Of a stretch of 8,147 bases of DNA, positions 1 to 5,865 are shown one piece after another. This DNA comes from Oscillospiraceae bacterium. Its GTDB lineage: Bacteria; Bacillota; Clostridia; Oscillospirales; Ruminococcaceae. The DNA lies in the NCBI GenBank assembly GCA_017848155.1, contig JAGAKC010000219.1, forward strand, positions 1 through 8,147. Reading direction: 5' to 3'. The stretch's first letter is position 1, and every line of letters begins with the position of its first letter. A program made the translations under genes and the position numbers. The notes beneath the pieces are model-generated. The model worked only from the letters and a program-made list of their open reading frames with translations, was not told the origin of the DNA and made no database searches.

Positions 1-107
1 ATAGGCAACATTCACAAAAAACGATCGGGCGTTATGGCAGAATTATTTATAATGCAATGAAGCGGCTACCACTTATCTCCTGAAAACGACCGACCGTCGC
101 AAAACGC
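1..107. other. Left-edge region with no supported gene
   Basis: No complete gene is visible here. Two + strand frames are open from the left edge, one ending in TGA at 58-60 and one in TGA at 78-80. Either could be the last codons of an upstream gene, but the stretches are too short to identify or to choose between. There is no convincing hairpin terminator. The stretch does contain several AAAACG-type repeats near the following promoter (see findings). Confidence 0.4.
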
Positions 108-136
108 TTGAAAACAGCAGCAATATGAGCTATACT
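108..136 (+). promoter_or_regulatory. Predicted sigma-A promoter of the LytTR/DUF3021 unit
   Basis: A -35 element TTGAAA (108-113) is followed by a 17-bp spacer and a -10 element TATACT (131-136). Both match the housekeeping consensus in five of six positions, at ideal spacing. Transcription would begin near 143, giving a leader of under 20 nt that carries the ribosome binding site AGGAGGTGA (148-156). The promoter is seen in the sequence; its activity is inferred. Confidence 0.7.
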
Positions 137-160
137 TAGATCACAACAGGAGGTGAGGCA

Positions 161-601
161 ATGGATATAGAGGTAAAGTTCGATCCGCGGTATACAGTGC
201 CTAAGGTGATGGTGCTTACTGACAGGCTGACCGAGGAGATAAATGCACTTGTGGCGAGATTGTCAGAAGAAACTCCACAGCTAATAGCTGGCTTTCAAGG
301 CGATATATTGAGACTTATCGAGCCGCAGGAACTGTTGAGGGTGTATTCAAGTGACAAAAAAGTGATCGCCGTGACAGCGGACGGCGAGTTCATCCTTAGG
401 CAGCGTTTGTACGAAATAGAAGATCGTCTTGTGGGCACTAAGCTCGTCAGGATATCAAATTCTGAAATAATAAATATGGCAAAGGTCAGAAGCTTTGATC
501 TCAGCATCGCAGGAACGATATGCGCAACGCTGTTTGATAGCACAAAGGCTTACGTTTCCAGAAGATACGTAACAAGGATAAAAAAGATATTAGGTATATG
601 A
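161..601 (+). CDS. LytTR-family DNA-binding transcriptional regulator
   Basis: A 146-residue protein whose C-terminal part (about residues 46-145) fits the LytTR DNA-binding fold. The clearest stretch is VRISNSEIINMAKVRSFDLS (about 96-115), followed by the typical ending with VSRRYVTRIKKILG. The N-terminal 45 residues are a short charged segment. There is no response-regulator receiver domain, so it is a stand-alone LytTR protein and not a phosphorylated AgrA/LytR-type regulator. The start is fixed by a very strong Shine-Dalgarno sequence (148-156) just upstream. The gene is followed after 9 nt by a DUF3021 membrane protein. In known LytTR/membrane-protein pairs the membrane partner often restrains the regulator and the pair controls its own promoter. 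The same is inferred here, not shown. Confidence 0.9.
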   Translation: MDIEVKFDPRYTVPKVMVLTDRLTEEINALVARLSEETPQLIAGFQGDILRLIEPQELLRVYSSDKKVIAVTADGEFILRQRLYEIEDRLVGTKLVRISNSEIINMAKVRSFDLSIAGTICATLFDSTKAYVSRRYVTRIKKILGI

Positions 602-610
602 GGTGGTATT

Positions 611-1057
611 ATGAAGAAAGTGATTTTAAGAGCGGTTTTGGGTCTGCCTGTGGGAATAGCTATAGGTCATGTGATAACTGTGCTGATATCCCTTATGAAT
701 GGTGAGGGGAGCTACTTTGCCTGTGCGCCGCAGTTTGTGGAGCTTATCGGCGATGAAGCGATTGCGGTGGCTGTTCAGACTCTGCTGTGCGGTATAATGG
801 GCATGGCATTTGCCGGAGCATCGCTTGTGTGGGAGAGCGAAAAGTTGAGCATAGTGGCTCAGACCGGCATCTGCTTTGGCATATATGCGGCAGTCTTGCT
901 GCCTATCGCATATTTCGCAAACTGGATGGAGCACTCTGTTGTGGGAGTATTGAGTTATATTGCGATATTTGTCGGAGTTTTCGTTATCACTTGGATAACG
1001 CAGTATTTCGCATGGAGGGTCAGGATAAAGGAAATCAATGCAAGTCTGAACAAATAA
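611..1057 (+). CDS. DUF3021 family four-helix membrane protein
   Basis: A 148-residue, strongly hydrophobic protein with four predicted membrane segments, at about residues 6-28, 51-75, 81-105 and 108-132. A short basic tail lies on the cytoplasmic side. The size, the four-helix layout, the WESEKLS motif between helices 2 and 3 (about 74-80) and the position directly behind a LytTR gene all fit DUF3021. A GAGGTGG ribosome binding site (600-606) overlaps the stop codon of the regulator, so the two genes are probably translationally coupled. Proteins of this family have no enzymatic role that I know of. A plausible role is a membrane sensor or anti-regulator that acts on the adjacent LytTR protein. 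The family assignment is fairly secure; the role is inference. Confidence 0.85.
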   Translation: MKKVILRAVLGLPVGIAIGHVITVLISLMNGEGSYFACAPQFVELIGDEAIAVAVQTLLCGIMGMAFAGASLVWESEKLSIVAQTGICFGIYAAVLLPIAYFANWMEHSVVGVLSYIAIFVGVFVITWITQYFAWRVRIKEINASLNK

Positions 1058-1063
1058 AAGCTG

Positions 1064-1090
1064 AAAGCGCAGGCATGACCTGCGCTTTTT
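1064..1090 (+). terminator. Intrinsic terminator after the LytTR/DUF3021 unit
   Basis: A perfect 10-bp stem AAAGCGCAGG (1064-1073) and CCTGCGCTTT (1079-1088), with a 5-nt loop, is followed by further T residues. It lies 6 nt past the DUF3021 stop codon and separates this unit from the next promoter. Confidence 0.9.
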
Positions 1091-1093
1091 CTG

Positions 1094-1122
1094 TGGACTT
1101 TTTTCAATTTATATGGTACAAT
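1094..1122 (+). promoter_or_regulatory. Predicted sigma-A promoter of the methyltransferase/transglutaminase operon
   Basis: TGGACT (1094-1099, four of six matches), a 17-bp spacer and TACAAT (1117-1122, five of six matches) form a good promoter just behind the terminator. A TGG extension (1114-1116) precedes the -10 hexamer. It is the only convincing promoter I see between here and the terminator at 7279, so it probably drives all following genes up to the PASTA protein. Confidence 0.6.
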
Positions 1123-1164
1123 ATACTGAGAGGATTATGGTTTGTTGCGAAAGAGTGAGGCTGT

Positions 1165-1242
1165 ATGGGAGGTATACGTGCGGTCATGCTTTATGAGGTG
1201 TCGTCAAAAGGCGAGATCACAATATATTCCGATATGCTTTAG
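1165..1242 (+). CDS. Possible 25-codon leader ORF
   Basis: An ATG at 1165 opens a 25-codon frame (begins MGGIRAVMLYEV, ends IYSDML) that stops with TAG at 1240-1242. A weak ribosome binding site GTGAGG (1155-1160) sits 4 nt upstream. The stop codon lies inside the loop of the hairpin at 1225-1254, so translation would disturb that hairpin. I recognise no family. It may be a leader peptide, a gene remnant or a chance frame. Confidence 0.2.
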   Translation: MGGIRAVMLYEVSSKGEITIYSDML

Positions 1243-1254
1243 GATATCGGAATA
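1225..1254 (+). repeat. 11-bp inverted repeat / leader hairpin
   Basis: TATTCCGATAT (1225-1235) and ATATCGGAATA (1244-1254) are perfect reverse complements around an 8-nt loop. There is no following T tract, so it is not an ordinary terminator. It lies in the transcribed leader about 100 nt downstream of the -10 element and about 40 nt before the next start codon. It could be an operator or an RNA structure. Confidence 0.6.
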
Positions 1255-1291
1255 GCTGTCGCATAACATAATGTATCGGAGGAGCGGATAT

Positions 1292-1585
1292 ATGAGGACC
1301 TACACCATCTGCGGCAGCATGAGGTTTGCCGTGGAAATGAAAGAGATAGCTTTTCAGCTTGAAACACAGAGAGGATATAATATCCTCCAGTGCGTTTACT
1401 GCGATGGCAGACCGTCCGATGAAGAAATGAAATGACTTGAAGCTGCGCACTACCGTAAGATAGACCTCAGCGACGGGATATATGTCGTGAATATTGGCGG
1501 CTATATCGGTGATTCGGTCAGGAATGAGATAGAATATGCCGAAAGAAACGGCAAGGAAATAATATATCATTGCGAAACACATTGA
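1292..1585 (+). pseudogene. Nucleoside 2-deoxyribosyltransferase-like protein, interrupted by in-frame TGA
   Basis: Reading from ATG 1292 gives a 97-codon frame that is open except for one TGA at codon 48 (1433-1435). Both halves read as one small alpha/beta protein. The first half begins MRTYTICGSMRFAVEMKEIA, with the N-terminal strand and GSMR turn of the family. The second half has DGIYVVNIGGYIGDSV then EIEYAERNGKEIIY, resembling the conserved C-terminal part of nucleoside 2-deoxyribosyltransferase-like proteins, including a conserved-looking Glu. The ribosome binding site CGGAGGAG (1277-1284) is well placed. The final stop lies 13 nt before the methyltransferase start. As written, only a 47-residue fragment would be made, so I call it a pseudogene. 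One base change (for example CGA to TGA), a sequencing error, or stop-codon readthrough could each explain it. The family call is moderate; the interruption itself is seen directly. Confidence 0.7.
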
Positions 1586-1598
1586 AAGGAAACAACAG

Positions 1599-2711
1599 AT
1601 GACAAAATACAGATACATGGCGCCATGCCATTTCGGACTTGAAAAGACGCTCTCGTTTGAGGTGAAGAAGATAGGCGGCGAGGACATCGTCGTCAGCGAC
1701 GGCCGTGTCATGTTCAGCGGTGACGCTTCGGTATGCGTCAGGGCTAACATATGTCTTTCCACAGCGGAGCGTGTGGGAATAGTTCTCGGTCAGTTCAGGG
1801 CTAAGACCTTTGACGAGCTGTTTGAGGGCATAAAAAAGCTTCCGCTGTCGGAATATATCGGCAGATACGACGCTTTCCCCAATACGGGACATTCGCTGAA
1901 CTCGGTGCTGAAAAGCGTTCCTGCATGCCAGAAGATAATCAAAAAGGCTATGGCGGTGAACCTCTGCAAGGCATATGGACTCAACACCATGCCAGAAAGC
2001 GGCGCAGTGTGCCAGATACGTTTCTCCATAATGAAGGATGAGGTGCTGCTGATGCTTGACAGCAGCGGTGTGGGACTTCACAAGCGTGGCTACCGCCGTG
2101 ACAGCAACGCCGCACCTATCAAGGAAACGCTTGCGGCAGGTATAATAGATATTGCAAGAGTACGTGAAAATGACGTTATCTGTGACCCGTTCTGCGGCTC
2201 GGGTACTCTGCTGATAGAGGCGGCGCTCAAAGCGCTGAACATTGCGCCCGGACTTAAGCGCAGCTTTGCGGCGGAGAAATTCGGGTTCATTCCCGAAAAG
2301 CTGTGGCAGGAAGCACGTGCACAGGCTGCGGAGCAGGTAAAGCACGATACACAGTTCAGGGCATTCGGCTATGATGTGGACGGTACCTGTGTGGAGCTTA
2401 CCGCTGCCAATGCCAGGAAAGCAGGAGTTAAGCTGACCTGTGAGCGGCGTGACATAAAGGATTTCGTAAGTCCTGCGCAGCCGATGAAGATAATAACCAA
2501 TCCGCCCTATGGTGAGCGTATGCTGGAGGTGTCGGCTGCACGTGACATTTATCGCATCATGGGTGAAAAGCTGCTTCCGCTGAACGGAGATCAGCTGTAC
2601 ATCATAACTCCCGATGAGGAATTTGAGGATATCTTCGGTCAGAAGGCGGACAAAAACCGTAAGCTGTATAACGGAATGATGCTCTGCCGACTTTATTCAT
2701 ATTATAAATAA
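1599..2711 (+). CDS. rlmL: THUMP domain class I SAM-dependent RNA methyltransferase (RlmL/YpsC type)
   Basis: A 370-residue protein of the size usual for Gram-positive YpsC-like enzymes. They correspond to the N-terminal half of E. coli RlmKL, which makes N2-methylguanine in 23S rRNA. An N-terminal ferredoxin-like and THUMP RNA-binding region covers about residues 1-160 and ends in the typical LHKRGYR (160-166). The Rossmann methyltransferase domain follows, with SAM-binding motif I DPFCGSG (196-202) and the catalytic NPPYGER (301-307). The NPPY motif marks methylation of an exocyclic amino group, consistent with guanine N2. The start has AAAGGA (1585-1590) 8 nt upstream. The next gene starts 4 nt after the stop. 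Expected role is 23S rRNA modification in the cytoplasm. The exact target nucleotide (G2445 by analogy) is inferred, and the symbol is used in the family sense. Confidence 0.9.
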   Translation: MTKYRYMAPCHFGLEKTLSFEVKKIGGEDIVVSDGRVMFSGDASVCVRANICLSTAERVGIVLGQFRAKTFDELFEGIKKLPLSEYIGRYDAFPNTGHSLNSVLKSVPACQKIIKKAMAVNLCKAYGLNTMPESGAVCQIRFSIMKDEVLLMLDSSGVGLHKRGYRRDSNAAPIKETLAAGIIDIARVRENDVICDPFCGSGTLLIEAALKALNIAPGLKRSFAAEKFGFIPEKLWQEARAQAAEQVKHDTQFRAFGYDVDGTCVELTAANARKAGVKLTCERRDIKDFVSPAQPMKIITNPPYGERMLEVSAARDIYRIMGEKLLPLNGDQLYIITPDEEFEDIFGQKADKNRKLYNGMMLCRLYSYYK

Positions 2712-2715
2712 AACG

Positions 2716-4917
2716 ATGACAAAAAAGAAAAGAGAAAAAATACGTTATGACGGTGCTGTCCTCTGGGGCATATTTCCGTATCTTATAATGGTGTGCATTG
2801 CGCTGATGTACACCATCTGCCGAAGCCATGTGGTGATATGCTCGATCGTTATGAGCCTGATGTGCTGCGGCGTGTATATGGCAATGTTCTGGTGCGTTAA
2901 AAAGCCGTGGGGCTCGGTGGCGATAACCCTGATTATGCTGCTTATGTGTTCGGGCGCTGTGGGCGTGGTCGGCATGGCTTTTCTGGATTTCACGGGAAGA
3001 GCAGGCGGCGGTGGCTCGGATGCCTTTGCCGAGGGCGGATTCGTCCACTTCCTGTTTACGGCCTCGCTTACCTTTGACCCGATATATGCGGTGGCTGCGA
3101 TGATACTCTTTTCCGTTATAATCGGAGTGGCTGCCTGCTATTTTTCTGCGGTGCTGCCGAGGGTCAGCTTTCTTATGCTTCCGCTGTTTATTCCGATAAT
3201 CCTGTGTGCGAGGACGGGCGGAGGCCTGCCTGTCTGGATACAGATAGCGGTATTCGGTACGTTCATAATGTCTGCGATATGCTCGGCACGCAGGTGTGAG
3301 AGCAGCGATACTCTTGTATTTGTTGAAAAGGGAAACTGGCACGGGATAGTTGCTGCGGTGTGCGCTGCGGTGGTGGCCAGCGCAGTTGCCGCAGCAATAC
3401 CAAAGGACAACGAAACGCTGCTCAAGGAGTATGTTGACAGCTTTCTCGGCTCGGGTGCGGGATTTTCGCAAGGCGGCAATACACTGAGCAACTTTGCGAC
3501 CAGTTCTTCTGTCAACAGAGGCGGCAATGAGCTTCCTGACGATCTGTTGTTCACTGTGCAGACTGATGTCCCGACTTATATCGACCGCTGGGCGTTTGAC
3601 TGGTACAACGGCGCAGAGGGCTGGAGCCTTATGCAGGAAAATGATAATATGGGGTATCCTGACTGGCGCAGCAGTGCCACGGTAAGGAGAGTGCCTACAC
3701 TTATCGCACTTCTGAAAAACGGTGTGCAAGAGGGGAAGCTTGAGGAATACTCGGAGCTTCTGGATGCGCTGCCTTATACCGATACAAGATCGGGCTACAT
3801 GTACATAAAGGTGATGGACGGTTCTTCGACAAGGGTGGTGCTCCATCCGCTGGGCACGTACAGCGTTGACATCCACGATTACAGCGGATGGCTATATCAC
3901 ACAAAGAGTGTGGAGCTGTTTACGGAATATGACATCGAGTCGCCGCAGTATCTTGTGCGGTATGCAGCGGACAGGCCTGTGGCGGAGTATGCGGCTGCTT
4001 TAAAGGACGTTGACCTTGAGCGGCTACTTTTTGACGCCTGCGAGGAGAGTGTTATAGATGGAGCGATGGCTAATGCATTCATCGAGGAATATCGCCTTGC
4101 CCGGTCCTATCAAAAGACGTTCGGCACACAGGGAGTTTCGCCCGAGATAGCTGAACTGGCGCAGGAGATCACCGCAGGTCTGGACAATGATTATGAAAAG
4201 GCTCTTGCGATAGAGAGATGGTTCGGCGAACAGGAATTTGTGTATGACCTGCGATTCATTCCGATGGAGGTCAGTGCGGAGTATTTCCTGTTTGACAGCC
4301 ATCGTGGCATATGCAGCGACTATGCCACGGCATTTACGCTCCTTGCAAGGGGCGCAGGACTTACTGCAAGATACGTGGAAGGATTCTCTCTGTCAGAGGA
4401 TTCAAAGGACGAGCGTGGAATATACAATGTGACAGGTGCAGATGCACATGCATATACACAGGTGTATATAAAGGGCTGCGGCTGGGTGAATTTTGACGCT
4501 ACCCTGTACGCTATTCCTGCGGAGGATATGCTGCCGCCGTGGGTCATGGTGCTTATCATCGTGCTTGCAGCCTGTGCGGTGGCTGCGCTGGTGATAATGA
4601 TATTTGCAAAGCCGCTGGGATATGCGTGGTTCATTGTTACATATCCCGTCAGAAACAGCCGTGTCTGTGTGCGCAGGGTAGCGCTGTATGCAAGAGAGCT
4701 TGCGGGCAGGATAAGCGGCAAGGCCGAGCTTTCGCTTTCCATGGGCGAAACGGAGGAGATACTTTCTGCGGCGCTGGATATGCCGTGTGAAGCGGCTGAG
4801 ATAAGAGCTGCCGCCGATGCGCTGATGTATTCGGACGGCGAGGTGTCGTGCGATAAGCAGCGCCTGCTGGAGGATCTTAAGAAGCTGCGCAGACAGCGAA
4901 GGAGGCTTGGAAAATGA
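2716..4917 (+). CDS. Membrane-anchored transglutaminase-like domain protein (TgpA-like)
   Basis: A 733-residue integral membrane protein. About seven hydrophobic segments fill the first 230 residues (roughly 14-36, 39-60, 68-90, 122-145, 148-166, 173-190 and 208-229). A large external region (about 230-605) follows, then a last membrane helix (about 608-634) and a basic cytoplasmic tail. The transglutaminase/protease core lies at about 500-600 and keeps a full triad: Cys533 in GICSDYA, His578 in DAHAYTQVYI and Asp594 in NFDAT. The fold catalyses acyl transfer or peptide cleavage on a glutamine-type carbonyl; the substrate is unknown but would be outside the membrane. Such proteins are commonly encoded with DUF58 proteins, as here (4-nt overlap with the next gene). 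No clear Shine-Dalgarno sequence precedes ATG 2716, only AT-rich sequence, so translation probably depends on ribosomes finishing the upstream gene 4 nt earlier. The next in-frame ATG is at 2788 and would cut into the first helix, so 2716 is preferred. Confidence 0.9.
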   Translation: MTKKKREKIRYDGAVLWGIFPYLIMVCIALMYTICRSHVVICSIVMSLMCCGVYMAMFWCVKKPWGSVAITLIMLLMCSGAVGVVGMAFLDFTGRAGGGGSDAFAEGGFVHFLFTASLTFDPIYAVAAMILFSVIIGVAACYFSAVLPRVSFLMLPLFIPIILCARTGGGLPVWIQIAVFGTFIMSAICSARRCESSDTLVFVEKGNWHGIVAAVCAAVVASAVAAAIPKDNETLLKEYVDSFLGSGAGFSQGGNTLSNFATSSSVNRGGNELPDDLLFTVQTDVPTYIDRWAFDWYNGAEGWSLMQENDNMGYPDWRSSATVRRVPTLIALLKNGVQEGKLEEYSELLDALPYTDTRSGYMYIKVMDGSSTRVVLHPLGTYSVDIHDYSGWLYHTKSVELFTEYDIESPQYLVRYAADRPVAEYAAALKDVDLERLLFDACEESVIDGAMANAFIEEYRLARSYQKTFGTQGVSPEIAELAQEITAGLDNDYEKALAIERWFGEQEFVYDLRFIPMEVSAEYFLFDSHRGICSDYATAFTLLARGAGLTARYVEGFSLSEDSKDERGIYNVTGADAHAYTQVYIKGCGWVNFDATLYAIPAEDMLPPWVMVLIIVLAACAVAALVIMIFAKPLGYAWFIVTYPVRNSRVCVRRVALYARELAGRISGKAELSLSMGETEEILSAALDMPCEAAEIRAAADALMYSDGEVSCDKQRLLEDLKKLRRQRRRLGK
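4899..4905 (+). promoter_or_regulatory. Ribosome binding site inside the transglutaminase gene for the DUF58 gene
   Basis: AAGGAGG lies 8 nt before ATG 4914, within the last codons of the transglutaminase gene. It fixes the start of the DUF58 gene in the ATGA overlap (4914-4917) and indicates translational coupling of the two. Confidence 0.85.
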
Positions 4918-5852
4918 CCTTGTCGGGACTTGTTCAGGGGCCGATCTTTATAGGCGTCATACTGGTGTTTATCAACGGATATACAGGCTGGCTGCTGCTT
5001 TATACGATACTGGCGGCGGTGCTTATATCGTTCGTTGTGTGCCTGTTTTCGAGAAAAGGCTATGAGGTATCGGTGGAGGAGTTTTCGGGAATAGTGCAGT
5101 CGGGTCAGAATTGTACCGTCAGGATAACTCTCAGGAAAAAAGGCTTCTGCTTTCTTCCGAGGATAACCGTGTACGGTGAGCTTTCGGGACAGAAGTTTGC
5201 TGCAAAGACCTCTCTTCTTTTCAGAAACACAGTGTCGCTGGATGTGAGGATAAGAACATCGCAGTGCGGTCTTCAGCATGCAAGGATAACACGTTCCGTG
5301 GGAGAGGACCTGGTGGGCATGTTCTGGTTCAAGCGCCTCTGGGAGCTTGAAACGTCTGTTGCGGTTCTGCCGAAGCGTGTTAAGTATACGGGGCCTGAGG
5401 TGGTGCCCAGCCTGCTGCCGTCCGAGGATGAGGACAGGGAAGAGGGCGCTACGGTACAGTTCGGCGGCGTTCCGGGATATGAGCATCGGGAATATGTTGA
5501 GGGTGATTCGCCGAGGAAGATCAACTATAAGCTGTCCGCTAAGAAAAAACAGCTTATGGTGAGGCTTGATGAAAGCTGCGGCAATGAAAGCACCCGCCTT
5601 GTGCTGACGGGCGATGCAGACAGCGGCTGTGCGGAACAGGCGTTTGCGCTTGCGGAGAAGCTCGTTATCAAGGGTGATCCTGTGTCGGTGCATCATCACG
5701 GCGACAGTTTCTCGGCGGTGCTGCCGTCATCCGTCGAGCAGCTGCGAGAGTGGCTGGCGTTCAGGCGGTTTGATGTCAGCGGTGAAACGGGGCAGCTTCC
5801 GTCGGGAAGCGTTTGCGTCGTGATATCTCCGCAGGGGATAGCTATAAGATGA
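4914..5852 (+). CDS. DUF58 domain-containing protein
   Basis: A 312-residue protein with two N-terminal membrane segments (about residues 8-22 and 25-45), a beta-rich region (about 50-155), and the DUF58 signature at about 182-217. The signature reads QFGGVPGYEHREYVEGDSPR followed by KINYKLSAKKKQLMVR. DUF58 proteins commonly accompany a MoxR AAA ATPase and a transglutaminase, and are thought to help assemble or modify envelope complexes; the biochemical role is not settled. This copy is short. The segment after DUF58 that in many relatives begins a vWA fold with a DxSxS metal site reads LVLTGDADSG (229-238), so the metal site looks degenerate. The gene overlaps the transglutaminase gene by 4 nt and is followed after 13 nt by the PASTA gene. 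The family call is firm; function is inferred from context. Confidence 0.88.
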   Translation: MTLSGLVQGPIFIGVILVFINGYTGWLLLYTILAAVLISFVVCLFSRKGYEVSVEEFSGIVQSGQNCTVRITLRKKGFCFLPRITVYGELSGQKFAAKTSLLFRNTVSLDVRIRTSQCGLQHARITRSVGEDLVGMFWFKRLWELETSVAVLPKRVKYTGPEVVPSLLPSEDEDREEGATVQFGGVPGYEHREYVEGDSPRKINYKLSAKKKQLMVRLDESCGNESTRLVLTGDADSGCAEQAFALAEKLVIKGDPVSVHHHGDSFSAVLPSSVEQLREWLAFRRFDVSGETGQLPSGSVCVVISPQGIAIR

Positions 5853-5865
5853 ATGGAGTAGTGTC

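Noticed and set aside
1..80. C-terminal tail of an upstream protein-coding gene
   Set aside because: Two + strand frames are open from the edge, to 60 and to 80, but both are too short to identify and neither is backed by a terminator or motif.
1433..1435. Selenocysteine codon in the broken gene
   Set aside because: I see no convincing SECIS-type hairpin right after the TGA, and the family is not known to use selenocysteine at this place.
1217..1762. 181-codon open frame on the minus strand across the pseudogene
   Set aside because: I considered it because the + strand gene is broken there. It overlaps the methyltransferase start and has no family pattern, while the + strand reading shows a clear family-like sequence on both sides of the TGA.
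1518..2345. 275-codon open frame on the minus strand
   Set aside because: It is antisense to the methyltransferase, whose THUMP and SAM motifs prove the + strand frame. The composition looks like a shadow frame.
2602..3876. 424-codon open frame on the minus strand
   Set aside because: It is antisense to the methyltransferase end and the transglutaminase gene, is rich in Arg and His, has no recognisable family, and has no ribosome site that I could support.
4320..5699. Long open frame of 459 codons on the minus strand
   Set aside because: It lies entirely antisense to the transglutaminase and DUF58 genes, which have recognised motifs and good starts. Its protein is rich in Arg, His and Ser with no domain pattern. 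It is a by-product of the codon use of the + strand genes.
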